DNA from: Cepaea nemoralis
Lineage: Eukaryota; Mollusca; Gastropoda; Stylommatophora; Helicidae
Direction: 5' to 3'
Assembly: GCA_014155875.1 (NCBI GenBank)
Contig: JACEFZ010016116.1
Coordinates: 124,001 to 188,000 of the forward strand
DNA length: 64,000 bases
Shown here piece by piece: positions 1 to 10,058 of the stretch. Positions within the stretch are counted from its first letter, which is position 1. Each line of letters opens with the position of its first letter. The notes under the pieces are model-generated. The model searched no databases. It saw only the letters and a list, made by a program, of their open reading frames with translations, and was not told the DNA's origin. The position numbers and the translations under genes are program-made.

Positions 1-659
1 CACACAGACAGACAGACAGACAGATGTGGGAACAGAACGTAGTCAGACGAGAGAAGGAAAGGCGACCTATGCACAAATGTCTGCTGGAGACAGATCTGTG
101 TGCGACAAGCTTAAATATAGCAGTGTCTTTGTAAACAGAGACAAGAAGTTTAATTAATTAGTTTAAACAGATGAAACGTGTGCGAGATGTCTATCGCGCC
201 GGAGTGAGAGACTGACCCCTAGCCCTGATAGACCGAACATTGCTCCCCAGCCATGGCTGTCACGCCAAGAACAACAAGCAAGTTGATGAACGTGCCGACG
301 GTCAGGCCTGCCACCTGTACCAACATTCTGTCATGTCAGCTTATCTGCCTGCCCAGCGTTCACTCATCCGCCATGATCGTCGTGTTTCCCCGGCAGATAA
401 CTCGAACTCAAAACCGTTGAATTCAAACAGAGTTACCCTTCACTTGTTTGTCTTGCGCCCAAAGTCCTGGAGTAGGTCACGAAGTAACACCAGAGAACAT
501 GGTCTCTGGGACGGGACAATAGCTAAAGGAATGTATGATGGTTAAGAAGAGAATAATCATCATCATGTGACATGTCGAAAGACCGTGGGCGGTCATGGTT
601 TGTCATCTCACACGAGCACCGATCTTGTATGAGCACACAATACGCACCAGACAACATAA
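1..659. other. Unassigned sequence with short (CAGA)n
   Basis: A (CAGA)n microsatellite occupies about positions 3-24. The rest is low-copy-looking sequence. The longest open frames (about 100 codons) show no recognisable motif, so I annotate no gene here. Confidence 0.5.
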
Positions 660-1545
660 ACATTCAGTTAGCAGTTGGGGTATCTTCATTGCACTCCGGA
701 CAGGTCCATAGGTGCTCAGATCCTCCCCCCCCCCCCGAGCATATGCATCAGCGTCCGGTGGCTAATAGTGCCAGTCCTGTGTTGGTTGACGAGGCGCCTT
801 GTTTTCCCGATGTACCTCTCGCGTCAGGCCGTGCCGATTCTTACTCCCAAGTCTTTCATCCTGGACAGCGATGTGGTATCACTGACGTCAAAGTCCTCTG
901 TTCTCGACATATCTTTAAGGACGTTAATAATATCGGCACGATCCGTGGGCTGGCCATCTACAGGGGGTGCAGAGCCAGCCAGTTTATCAGCTTGTTCATT
1001 TCCCTCGACTCCCGCATGTCCCGGGACGAAGATGAAGGTGACTTTACGGACAACAGACTTCCGCAGCGATTCAGTCCACTGTCTACGTACAGATCCAGCT
1101 TCGACCTTCTGAATCATGCTCATTGAATCACTTAGTACACACACGTTGGTATAATGCTGTGACTCCAGCCATATGAAAGCCTGTGTAACTGCCATCACCT
1201 CCATCGTCATGCTGCTCGTGGTCATAGAGTGGGCACCACTGGATTCTTGAACGGTTCGGGCCCGCTGAACGGGCTGTAAATGCCCACGCACTTCTCTGCT
1301 GCTTTACAAACAGATCCATCTGTATAGATGAGCACTTCTGGGCTATCTGATTGTTCATAGATAAGCGCATTGACTTCTGCATTGACAGCGGCAGGGTTCT
1401 GTTCTCTGCACCGTCTGTCAAGTGTGATAATGCAGGAGAAAGTGCACTTAAAAGCTGGAGGCACCGGCACCCATTCCTTGCCGGGGTTGATACAGGTAAG
1501 ACTGCAGACCTGTCTGACGACATCTTCCGCCCGACCCATCCATGA
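660..1545 (-). pseudogene. LINE 3' ORF relic with RNase H domain
   Basis: Read on the minus strand, this is the C-terminal part of a non-LTR retrotransposon ORF. The first frame (from about 1539) carries an IYTDGS motif typical of the first catalytic Asp of RNase HI. The second frame (1291-824) continues with SSMTMEVMAV (Glu motif), LSDSMSM (second Asp) and FVPGHAGVEGNEQADKLA (His/Asp motif). The switch of frame near 1250-1290 shows at least one frameshift. Farther down, EHLWTCPEC (about 690-715) resembles the Cys-rich end of such ORFs. A closely similar relic lies at 28628-29325. No endonuclease or RT part is present, so it is 5' truncated and dead. RNase H would degrade the RNA template during reverse transcription. 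RNase H after RT indicates the I/R1/LOA/Ingi group; I cannot place it more finely. Confidence 0.8.
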
Positions 1546-1591
1546 TTTGCCCCTCTTTAGCCTGTCACCCTTTTCTCAAACATTGAAAGCT

Positions 1592-1692
1592 ATAAATAGT
1601 TACCGACCGGGATTTGAACCCACCACCTCCAAATGACGACGATGTCGCGCTGCATGAACAAGTGTGCTTTGACGGATGACCAACTAGACACG
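1592..1692 (-). repeat. tRNA-derived SINE head (family T)
   Basis: On the minus strand the sequence reads like a tRNA 5' part (GTCTAGTTGGTCAT) followed about 60 nt later by a B box (GGGTTCAAATCCC). It is homologous to the heads at 2588 (plus) and 40605-40690 (minus). There is no acceptor-stem pairing, so it is a SINE promoter rather than a tRNA gene. Confidence 0.65.
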
Positions 1693-1949
1693 CTTATCTA
1701 CCCGTGCACGTTTTCTGTCTGAACAGTTCTGCCAGGGAAGCGGTCGTATGCCTACTGCTTGCGATGTGGAACTGCCTTGAAAGTTTACAGGTGCGTAGCT
1801 TGTACGTGGCACACCCTGCTTGTCGCCCTTATTTCAGACGGCTTGGTATCCTAGAAATTATGGGACGGGGATGTTCTACCATTTGGTACAATATATTCCC
1901 GAAATAAATCCCTGTAGTATGGTTCGGGTTCTGTCCATATTTCATAGTC

Positions 1950-2575
1950 GTGGGTTCAGGTGGAATATACATAGACCTGGTTAGTGATGACACATTTGTG
2001 GGTTCAGGTGGATGCTAGACCTGACTAATAATGACATATTTCCGGGTTCAGGTGGATGCTAGACCTGGCTAATAATGACATATTTCCGGGTTCACGTGGA
2101 TGCTAGACCTGACTAATAATGACATATTTCCGGGTTCACGTGGATGCTAGACCTGGCTAATAATGACATATTTCCGGGTTCACGTGGATGCTAGACCTGG
2201 CTAATAATGACATATTTCCGGGTTCACGTGGATGCTAGACCTGGCTAATAATGACATATTTCCGGGTTCACGTGGATGCTAGACCTGGCTAATAATGACA
2301 TATTTCCGGGTTCACGTGGATGCTAGACCTGGCTAATGATGACATAGTTATTGGTTCAGGTGGATGATAGATAGACCTGGCTAATGATGACATATTCGTG
2401 GGGTCAGGTGGAATATAGATAGACCTGGTAAGTGATGACACATTTGTGGGTTCAGGTGGATGCTAGATCTGGCTAATGACATAGTTGTGGGTTCAGGTGG
2501 AAAGACGTGGTAAGTGATGACATAAATGTGGGTTCAGGTGGATTTAATATAGATAGACCTGGCTAATGATGGCAC
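1950..2575. repeat. 44-bp minisatellite
   Basis: Tandem units of about 44 bp containing GGGTTCACGTGGATGCTAG. The middle copies (2030-2340) are nearly identical. Copies at both ends are degenerate and vary in length. No coding potential is seen. The 250 bp upstream (1693-1949) show a short block (about 1795-1850) resembling 3425-3490 and nothing else I recognise. Confidence 0.9.
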
Positions 2576-2587
2576 CTTTGTACGGGT

Positions 2588-3035
2588 TGTCAAGTTGGTC
2601 ATGTACCCAAGTACACTTGTCCCTGCAGGGAGGCATGGCTTCATGTGGAGGTGATAGGTTCGAATCCCAGCATGGTGACTATGGCCTTCAAGGTTGACTT
2701 TGTCTAGTGTGTTCTCTAATCTCTACTCCTGTCTTTTACTTCTGTGACTTGTGAATTAGCTGAAAATACACAGAGGCCGGTCTCCCTAGTGTCTGGAGTT
2801 TACACGACTTTCTCCGTAATACCATATACTCTCGTGAGTAACGTGACGTTTGCGAGAATAAGTAGCGGTTCTCTCCGCTTCGGTAACTTACTGATTATGT
2901 GAGCCGGTCGCTCAGAAAGCAATGGCAAACTACTGAGCCTAATCTTGCCACGAAATCAACGATTAGCTGAAAGATGCTGATGTTGACAGCGATGTCCTGT
3001 AAAGGATATGCGAACAATAACAACAACAACAAAAA
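2588..3035 (+). mobile_element. Full-length tRNA-derived SINE (family T)
   Basis: The head resembles the tRNA-like heads at 1592 and 40605. It includes CAAGTTGGTCAT (A-box region) and GGTTCGAATCC (B box, about 2657-2667), which together form an internal RNA polymerase III promoter. The body contains GCAATGGCAAACTACTGA and AATCTTGCCACGAAATCAAC at about 2920-2960. This core block recurs, without the head, at 10185, 10855, 29405, 33360 and 55695. The 3' end is an A/AAC-rich tail (about 3008-3035). SINEs are non-autonomous and need LINE enzymes. The similarity of the core to conserved SINE core domains of other animals is my recollection and was not checked. Confidence 0.7.
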
Positions 3036-3120
3036 CAGAGAGGACACCGGACGTCAGTGATCCCTTGGGCACTATCTAGTCAGTTTTGCTGACGTCAACA
3101 GGCAAAGCCCTTCCTCCTAA

Positions 3121-3151
3121 CACCCCCCCCCCCCCCCCCCCCCCCCCCCCA
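3121..3151. repeat. Poly-C run
   Basis: About 28 consecutive C residues. The length is likely unreliable in sequencing. The adjacent glycine-rich minus-strand frames are artefacts of this run. Confidence 0.95.
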
Positions 3152-3498
3152 CAAATCTCGTCCAGTCTGTAGACTACTACCAGAGTGACCTCGCCCTCCG
3201 TGGCATGTGCACTCCCGCCAGGTGGCGACTGCTGTCTGTGAGAGAGCGCAGGTCCCATAGACGCGTTGGTGTCGTGCAGCAAGGTCACACCAGGACGCCG
3301 TCCCGGTATTTCTCTGTGTATCCAGAGCCACGCCCCGGCTCACAACACGGCACTAGATAGTTACTCGACAGTATTTTGTTCTTTCACTTCATCTTGGAGA
3401 TGTGTGGACGGCTGAGACATCTATGCGTCAGTATTATCCGGGTACACCCTGCCTTTCGCCCTTTCCTTAGACGGCTGGATATCCGAGGTGTGTGTGTG

Positions 3499-3536
3499 TG
3501 GGGGGGGGGGGGGGGGTGGGGGGGGGGGGGGGGGGG
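3499..3536. repeat. Poly-G run
   Basis: Almost uninterrupted G, broken by single T and GA steps. It could form G-quadruplex structures. The 3152-3498 stretch before it has no recognisable feature apart from the block shared with 1795-1850. Confidence 0.95.
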
Positions 3537-3566
3537 AGAGAGTTGCTGGGGGTGTTATATCATTAG

Positions 3567-3940
3567 ATAAACTGGTTTCTGAGAGAAATACCTACAGTGT
3601 GATTATATAACTTGATTCCTGGGAGAAATGCCTGAAGTATGGTTACATAACTTGGTTCCTAAGAGAAATGCCTGTAGTATGGTTATATAAATTGGTTCCT
3701 GAGAGAAATGCCTATATGGTTATATAAATTGGTTCCTGATAGAAATGCCTGTATGGTTATATAAATTGGTTCCTGATAGAAATGCCTGTAGTATGGTTAT
3801 ATAAATTGCTTCCTGATAGAAAAGCCTGTATGGTTATATAAATTGGTTCCTGATAGAAATGCCTGTAGTATGGTTATATAAATTGGTTCCTGAGAGAAAT
3901 GCCTATATGGTTATATAAATTGGTTCCTGATAGAAATGCC
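3567..3940. repeat. 40-bp satellite, left part
   Basis: Tandem units built on TGGTTATATAAATTGGTTCC followed by TGAGAGAAATGCCTGTAGTA. A shorter variant lacks GTAGTA. The array continues at 8919 after the inserted LINE, so this is the left part of one interrupted satellite. Confidence 0.93.
3929..3940 (+). repeat. Target-site duplication, left copy
   Basis: GATAGAAATGCC at 3929-3940 is repeated exactly at 8919-8930, directly after the LINE tail. Because the target is itself a satellite, part of the match is expected by chance of phase, but the join is seamless. The duplication fixes the element ends at 3941 and 8918. Confidence 0.85.
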
Positions 3941-4086
3941 CCCCTCTGCCGTGCGTCCACCTTGACGAGGTAGAGGGGCTTGAGCGTTCCAATGACCCCA
4001 AGAGCTATGCCGACGGTAGCACAGCTACTGGTAGGGTCACCCATGTCGGACAGGTCAAGGGAGAGGGACCAGACGAAGTGACGCAC
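3941..4086 (+). ncRNA. HDV-like self-cleaving ribozyme at LINE 5' end
   Basis: The pairing expected of an HDV-like double pseudoknot can be drawn by eye. P1 is CCCCTCT 3941-3947 with AGAGGGG 3972-3978. P2 is GTGCGTC 3951-3957 with GACGCAC 4080-4086. P3 is ACCT 3959-3962 with AGGT 3968-3971, closing a short loop. A P4 base is GTTCC 3986-3990 with GGGAC 4065-4069. Between P4 and P2 lies CGAAGT (4074-4079), matching the J4/2 strand with the catalytic C expected at 4074. The cleavage site would be just before 3941, exactly the element boundary. HDV-like ribozymes are established at the 5' ends of R2, RTE and Ingi/L1Tc-type retrotransposons, where they free the element RNA from its host transcript. 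One oddity is that the first nucleotide is C, not the usual G. Confidence 0.8.
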
Positions 4087-4217
4087 AAACCTGCTGCCTT
4101 GTAGGTAGACTGGGGACAGTCAAAGGCTAGGGAAAGCATCCCAAACAAATGCTTGTCGAAATCGGATGTACTGAGCCACAGGCTTGACAAAGAAGTGCAA
4201 CGTAACTTTATCATTTC

Positions 4218-7200
4218 ATGATGCCACAGATGAAAATTAATCGTTATGGTGCTAATCCCGTGAAGTCCCATCAGGCGGTGATAGTGCCGGGCCCCCTGCC
4301 TCGAGGGGGTCCACCCATGACTACTGGTGGTCACCTTCCCCTGTGCTGTGGAGTCAAGGCACAGAGGAGTAGGTTAAGAGCTATTGACCAAACACCCCGG
4401 ACACTCAACATACTACAATGGAATGCAGAAGGAGTTTATAACAAGAAAGCCTCCCTAACACAGCGTCTTCATAAAGATAGAATAGATGTGGCATGCATTC
4501 AAGAGACACACCTCAACGCCAATCGCACATTTTCAGTCGAGGGATATCAGGCCACACGTTTCGACCGCGAAGGACACAAAGGAGGAGTTGTAATACTTAC
4601 ACGAAATACAATACCTTGCAGCGAAGTATCTGTGATCTCTGACAACCAAACGGAAATTATAGGTGTTGATATAATGATAAAGGACGTGAAAATAAGAATT
4701 TACAATCTATATAGCCCGGCAGATAAGGATCTTACACTCTCAAACATGGAAATAACTGACACAAATTGCATTGTTGTCGGAGACTTTAATAGCCGTTCAG
4801 AAAGATGGGGATACCCAGATACTGACAAAAGAGGAGATGAAGTGGAGGACTGGGAAATAGACTCAAATCTCCATCTACTTAACAAAGCGGATGACACACC
4901 GAGCTTCTACTCCAGAAGATGGATTACCACTTCTACTCCAGACTTAGCTTTCTGCACAGGAGACATCCTCCACAAAATCGATCGCCATGTGCTGGACCAA
5001 TTAGCAGGTAGTGACCACAGACCAATCAAGCTTGTAATAAATATGGAGTATGTTCCACAGGAGCAAAAGCCTTTGCCCCGTTGGAATTACAAACGAGCAG
5101 ATTGGGACAGATTTGCCATACTAACAGACAAATATTGTGAAAACGTAAATACACGATATGGCAACATGAAGCAAATGGTGGAAAGTCTAAACAGAGCAAT
5201 AATACAGGCGGCCACTGAGTCTATTCCAAGAGGAGCAAGGAAAAATTACAAACCATACTGGACTGAAGAACTACAATTTTTGGAGGACAAAGTTGAAGAT
5301 GCTAGGAAGACCGCAGAGAGAGAACAAACAACTGAAGCGAACATCTCTCTCAAAGCCATCTCAGCAAAATATAAAAGAACAGTAAATCAAACAACAAGAG
5401 ATTGTTGGAGGAAAAAAACAGAAAACCTGAATTTTGACAGGGATGGAAACAAACTATGGAAACTAGTGAAAGCCATGAACAATGAAGGACCTAGAAACAA
5501 ACAAATAACAATTAAACAAGGAAATGCCTTGCTTACAGGAAAAAAGGCTGCAAATGCACTAATGGAACACTATGCCAGTGCAAACCACATTGATATTACA
5601 GCCGAACAGAAGAAAGCAATCAAAGATAAACAGATACATCATACATATACAGAGACAGCAGCAGAATATATGATGGCAAATCTAACAATGGAAGAAATGG
5701 AACAGGCAATGAATACCCTAAAAAAGAAGACATCACCAGGAAAGGATGGAATCACAAATGAAATGCTAATAGGACTAGGCACTAAGGCAAAAAAGAAACT
5801 ACTAGCAGTCCTAAATTACAGCTGGAAGAGGGGAATAGTCCCACAGGCATGGAAGGAAGCTATACTAATACCAGTCCCAAAGAAAGGAAAAGACCTGGAA
5901 GAACCAAATGGCTATCGACCTATCAGTCTTCTTAGCTGTGTAGGAAAATTAATGGAACGCATTATCAATGGCAGGCTAACATGGCATCTGGAAGAAAACC
6001 AACTCTTAACACCTCACCAAGCAGGATTCAGAAAGTACAGATCTACTGAAGATCAAATAACCTATATAGCTCAGGAAATAGAGGATGCCTTCCAAGAGAA
6101 AAAGCACACACTAGCAGTCTGGATAGATTTAGAAAAAGCATTTGATAAAGTATGGAAGGAAGGACTGAAAGTAAAACTGCAAAAAATGCATGTTTGCGGG
6201 AAAATGTACAAATGGATCAGCCACTACCTTGAGAACAGAACTGCCAGGACAAAAGTACAAGGACAAACCAGCAAAATGATGCTGTTGGAGCAAGGTGTCC
6301 CCCAAGGAGGAGTTCTTTCACCAACATTATTCCTAGCATATATAAACGACATCACGGAAAATTTTCCAGCCAGAGTACACACATCATCCTTTGCAGATGA
6401 CCTAGCCATATGGACATCTGAAGAATATATTAGTACAGCTAACAGCAGAATACAGCAAGCCCTATTAGCGCTAGAGGACTGGTCAAAATCATGGCTAGTG
6501 AAGATAAGTGAGGAGAAAACAACATGCACAGTGTTCTCCCTCTCAACTAAAACTCAGCAACCTAAGCTGGTATTGAATGGAAAAATATTGCGCCATGAAG
6601 AAAATCCAAACTATCTAGGAGTCACCTTTGATCGTCGCCTGACATGGAAGACACAGGTTGAGAAAAATCGAACAAGAGCAAGGCAAAGAATGGCAATCAT
6701 GAAAAAGCTTGCTGGTACAACATGGGGAGCAGATGAGAAAGTTCTCAAGAAGTTATATACTGGACGGGTGAGGCCAGTACTGGAATATGGCATTGCAGCT
6801 TGGGCAACAGCAGCTAAGTCAAACTTTAACAAAATAAGTAGAGTCCAAAATCAAGGAATGCGAATCATAACTGGAAGCCTGAAGACAACGCCTATTAATG
6901 AATTAGAAAAGATCACTTGTTTACAACCAATGCAGGATAGAAGAGATAGCAGAGCCCAGCAACAAGCAGAAAAATTTAGAAGATTGACAGACCACCCTAT
7001 GTACAACAGATTTAATGGTTTTGGAAAGGGAAGACTGAAGCGTAGCAACTTTGTAGAAACTGCAAAACGAAGGATTAGGTCAGATCCTATTCTTAACATA
7101 TCAACAGTCAAGCCCATACACAATGCACACAAGTTCCCAGCTTGGAGACAGCAGCAACTGCCTGAGATGATAGAAAACATTCCTGGTATTGAGAAAAAGA

Positions 7201-8069
7201 ACACTCAGCATGAAACCGAAAGAAGAGAAATAACCCTAAACTACATAAAAGAACATTACCCAAGCAGGAATTGGACCCATGCATATACAGATGGATCAGC
7301 CAAAAATTCAATAGAGAATGGAGGAGGAGGAATTCTCCTAAATTTAAAAAATGGAGCGAAAAAAACACATTCAATGGCAACTGGAAAATTTTCAAGTAAC
7401 TTCAAAGCGGAGGTAGAGGCTCTGAAAACTGCAGCAGAAATGCTCCTGATGGAGGAAAATAAAGAGAAGCAAATAGCTATCTTCACAGATGCAAAGTCAG
7501 CTGTCTCAATACTGAAGAGCAATAACAGCACAGAACTAACTGACCTAAGAGCAGCACTCCATGGTCTATGCCAGAAATCCAAAAAAGTTGTAATACAGTG
7601 GATCCCATCACATTGCAGTATACCTGGAAACGAAGAGGCTGACAGACTGGCAAAAGAGGGCGGACGACTACCACAGCCTGACATAGACATAACCTATAAT
7701 GAGGCAAAGAGGTTGATAAAAAGCACTTATAGAACCAAATGGGAATCAGAGCATCCAGGCCATCAGAAGGATGATGCATATTACAAACTCGACCGAAGAG
7801 AACAAGTAGCAATCTTCAGACTCCGCACAGGACATAACAGGCTGAAATACCACTTGTTCAATAAACTAAAGATAGGAGATACCGATGAATGTAATTGTAG
7901 AACTGGAAAAATGACAGCAAAACATTTGCTGCAGGATTGCCCAACGTATGCAGAACAGAGAAAGATATTTTGGCCCACACCTGCTTCATTTGAGGACAAG
8001 CTCTATGGAGATATCAACAAGCTAAAGTTGACCGCAGATTACTTTAACTATATACAGGTTGACATTTAA
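4218..8069 (+). CDS. LINE polyprotein: endonuclease, RT, RNase H
   Basis: 1283 codons, ending in TAA. Residues 64-275 form an APE-like endonuclease (QWN at 67-69, QETHL with E96, GDFNSR with D189, SDHRPI with D266/H267), which nicks target DNA. Residues about 545-810 form the reverse transcriptase (YRPISLLS 566-573, WIDLEKAFD with D637, GVPQGGVLSP 693-702, FADD 725-728). Residues about 1020-1150 form RNase HI with all four acidic residues (D1025, E1065, D1091, D1142) and H1132. A CCHC-type knuckle follows (C1225, C1227, H1236, C1241). All catalytic residues I can check are present. The start is the first of two adjacent ATGs; the 60 residues before the endonuclease are poorly conserved in type, so a later start is possible. 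There is no separate gag-like ORF1 upstream. The protein would carry out target-primed reverse transcription in the nucleus. Base use is A-rich on the coding strand, unlike the flanks. Confidence 0.96.
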   Translation: MMPQMKINRYGANPVKSHQAVIVPGPLPRGGPPMTTGGHLPLCCGVKAQRSRLRAIDQTPRTLNILQWNAEGVYNKKASLTQRLHKDRIDVACIQETHLNANRTFSVEGYQATRFDREGHKGGVVILTRNTIPCSEVSVISDNQTEIIGVDIMIKDVKIRIYNLYSPADKDLTLSNMEITDTNCIVVGDFNSRSERWGYPDTDKRGDEVEDWEIDSNLHLLNKADDTPSFYSRRWITTSTPDLAFCTGDILHKIDRHVLDQLAGSDHRPIKLVINMEYVPQEQKPLPRWNYKRADWDRFAILTDKYCENVNTRYGNMKQMVESLNRAIIQAATESIPRGARKNYKPYWTEELQFLEDKVEDARKTAEREQTTEANISLKAISAKYKRTVNQTTRDCWRKKTENLNFDRDGNKLWKLVKAMNNEGPRNKQITIKQGNALLTGKKAANALMEHYASANHIDITAEQKKAIKDKQIHHTYTETAAEYMMANLTMEEMEQAMNTLKKKTSPGKDGITNEMLIGLGTKAKKKLLAVLNYSWKRGIVPQAWKEAILIPVPKKGKDLEEPNGYRPISLLSCVGKLMERIINGRLTWHLEENQLLTPHQAGFRKYRSTEDQITYIAQEIEDAFQEKKHTLAVWIDLEKAFDKVWKEGLKVKLQKMHVCGKMYKWISHYLENRTARTKVQGQTSKMMLLEQGVPQGGVLSPTLFLAYINDITENFPARVHTSSFADDLAIWTSEEYISTANSRIQQALLALEDWSKSWLVKISEEKTTCTVFSLSTKTQQPKLVLNGKILRHEENPNYLGVTFDRRLTWKTQVEKNRTRARQRMAIMKKLAGTTWGADEKVLKKLYTGRVRPVLEYGIAAWATAAKSNFNKISRVQNQGMRIITGSLKTTPINELEKITCLQPMQDRRDSRAQQQAEKFRRLTDHPMYNRFNGFGKGRLKRSNFVETAKRRIRSDPILNISTVKPIHNAHKFPAWRQQQLPEMIENIPGIEKKNTQHETERREITLNYIKEHYPSRNWTHAYTDGSAKNSIENGGGGILLNLKNGAKKTHSMATGKFSSNFKAEVEALKTAAEMLLMEENKEKQIAIFTDAKSAVSILKSNNSTELTDLRAALHGLCQKSKKVVIQWIPSHCSIPGNEEADRLAKEGGRLPQPDIDITYNEAKRLIKSTYRTKWESEHPGHQKDDAYYKLDRREQVAIFRLRTGHNRLKYHLFNKLKIGDTDECNCRTGKMTAKHLLQDCPTYAEQRKIFWPTPASFEDKLYGDINKLKLTADYFNYIQVDI

Positions 8070-8088
8070 AGGTGCATGAAGACCCAGA

Positions 8089-8455
8089 GGCATGAAATGG
8101 AATATTGCTTGGATAGCAAATCCATTACGTGGAAAGTCCAAATCAAAAGCCCATTGTGTGGGCTTCATAAAAGGTGGAAAAGTGTCCTAGTGGCACGAAA
8201 TGGAATATTGCTTGGATAGCAAATCCATTACGTGGAAAGTCCGAATCAAAAGCCCATTGTGTGGGCTTCATAAAAGGTGGAAAAGTGTCCTAGTGGCATG
8301 AAATGGAATATTGCTTGGATAGCAAATCCATTACGTGGAAAGTCTGAATCAAAAGCCCACTGTGTGGGCTTCATAAAAGGTGGAAAAGTGTCCTAGTGGC
8401 ACGAAATGGAATATTGCTTGGCTAGCAAATCCATTACATGGAAAGTCCGAATCGA
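8089..8455 (+). repeat. 103-bp tandem repeat in LINE 3' UTR
   Basis: Three full copies and part of a fourth, starting at 8089, 8192, 8295 and about 8398, differing by a few bases. Each carries AAGCCCA and TGGGCTT four bases apart, giving a potential 7-bp hairpin. The array begins 20 nt after the stop codon. Confidence 0.93.
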
Positions 8456-8514
8456 AAGCTCACTGTGTGGATGTCATCTGCAGACTGCATACTTCTGGTT
8501 TCCGGAAGAACAGC

Positions 8515-8918
8515 CTATGGTGAACGGAAGGCCCAATATACGGAAGTGAGGCTAAGCAGCCATGTGCAGGACGTGACGATTCCTTGGGTGAGCCCAGTAC
8601 CAGAGCGCTATGTATCGGCTCTGCAAGTATGGAAGCCTCCTTGGATGGCGGGGAATGCCCATGGTCTGCCCCTGCCTTCCCTTGAGGGCTGACCAGGATC
8701 TTTGGCTGTTCTATATGGACCAGCTGGGATGGGGGATAACACCACAACAGTGAGAGTCAAACGTCCTAAGAAACCCCCGGGAAGGTTAACCCGGTCAACA
8801 AATGCCCGCAGAAGTCGGATGTGTCGGCCTAACGGCGCAAGAACGCAGCTCTGCTGTAAACAGGCACAACGCAATCACATCCGAAAAAAAACTCCGGATG
8901 AACGAAGAAGAAGAAGAA
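8515..8918 (+). repeat. LINE 3' module and GAA-type tail
   Basis: This 3' UTR block is shared with minus-strand copies at 58318-58740 and 58900-59255. Its last 140 nt (from about 8776, starting CGGGAAGGTTAACCCGG) recur alone at 43551 and 54505 and, fused to an RNase H relic, at 24041. It ends with CTCCGGATGAACGAAGAAG and a short run of GAA/AAG repeats. In LINEs this is the region the RT recognises to start copying; that role is inferred here from its recurrence. Confidence 0.85.
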
Positions 8919-9840
8919 GATAGAAATGCCTGTAGCATGGTTATATAAATTGGTTCCTGATAGAAATGCCTATATGGTTATATAAATTGGTTCCTGATAG
9001 AAATGCCTGTAGTATGGTTATATAAATTGCTTCCTGATAGAAATGCCTGTATGGTTATATAAATTGGTTCCTGATAGAAATGCCTGTAGCATGGTTATAT
9101 AAATTGGTTCCTGAGAGAAATGCCTGTAGTATGGTTATATAAATTGGTTCCTGAGAGAAATGCCTGTAGTATGGTTATATAAATTGGTTCCTGAGAGAAA
9201 TGCCTGTAGTATGGTTATATAAATTGGTTCCTGAGAGAAATGCCTGTAGTATGGTTATATAAATTGGTTCCTGATAGAAATGCCTGTAGTGTGGTTATAT
9301 AAATTAGTTTCTGAGAGAAATGCCTGTAGTATGGTTACATAACTTGGTTCCTGATAGAAATGCCTGTAGTATGGTTATATAAATTGGTTCCTGAGAGAAA
9401 TGCCTGTAGTATGGTTATATAAATTGGTTCCTGAGAGAAATGTCTGTAGTATGGTTATATAAATTGGTTCCTGAGAGAAATGCCTGTAGTATGGTTATAT
9501 AAATTGGTTCCTGAGAGAACTGCCTGTAGTATGGTTATATAAATTGGTTCCTGATAGAATGCCTGTAGTGTGGTTATATAAATTAGTTTCTGAGAGAAAT
9601 GCCTGTAGTATGGTTACATAACTTGGTTCCTGATAGAAATGCCTGTAGTATGGTTATATAAATTGGTTCCTGAGAGAAATGCCTGTAGTATGGTTATATA
9701 AATTGGTTCCTGATAGAAATGCCTGTAGTATGGTTATATATTTAGTTCCTGAGAGAAATGCCTGTAGTAGCCTGTAATAAGAAGTAATGCCTGTATCACT
9801 TGGTTCCTGCGAGAAATGCTTGTAGTGTGGGTATATAACC
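8919..9840. repeat. 40-bp satellite, right part
   Basis: Continuation of the satellite at 3567-3940, starting with the right copy of the LINE target-site duplication (8919-8930). About 23 units, nearly identical in 9080-9700 and decaying after 9730. Confidence 0.93.
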
Positions 9841-9949
9841 ATGTCACCATCACTATCATACACTTGAGTCATCATAGAGAGCCGGGCTAGTGTAGAGGCA
9901 TTAGGCGTGGAAGAGAGCCCTCTAATTTCTAGTGAAGATGATACTAAGA

Positions 9950-10023
9950 AGAAGACAAATAATAATAATAATAACAACATTAACAACAACAAAAACAACA
10001 ACAATAATAATACTAATAAAAAC

Positions 10024-10056
<33 letters not shown>

Positions 10057-10058
10057 GT
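9950..10058. repeat. (AAT)n/(AAC)n/(CAT)n microsatellite
   Basis: A compound trinucleotide repeat of AAT, AAC and then about eleven ATC/CAT units. The open frames through it are low-complexity artefacts. Confidence 0.95.

Larger units (their letters stand above)
3941..8918 (+). mobile_element. Full-length non-LTR retrotransposon (RNase H LINE)
   Basis: A 4978-bp element inserted in a 40-bp satellite with a 12-bp target-site duplication. Order: HDV-like ribozyme (3941-4086), short 5' UTR, single ORF with endonuclease, RT, RNase H and CCHC end (4218-8069), a 3' UTR holding tandem 103-bp repeats (8089-8455) and a conserved 3' module (8515-8905), then a short (GAA)n tail. A single ORF with RNase H plus a 5' HDV-like ribozyme recalls Ingi/L1Tc-type elements of the I superfamily. 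This clade call is inference from domain content. The ORF has no stop or frameshift, so the copy may be young and possibly competent. Related 3' modules lie at 24041, 43551, 54505, 58318 and 58900. Confidence 0.93.
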
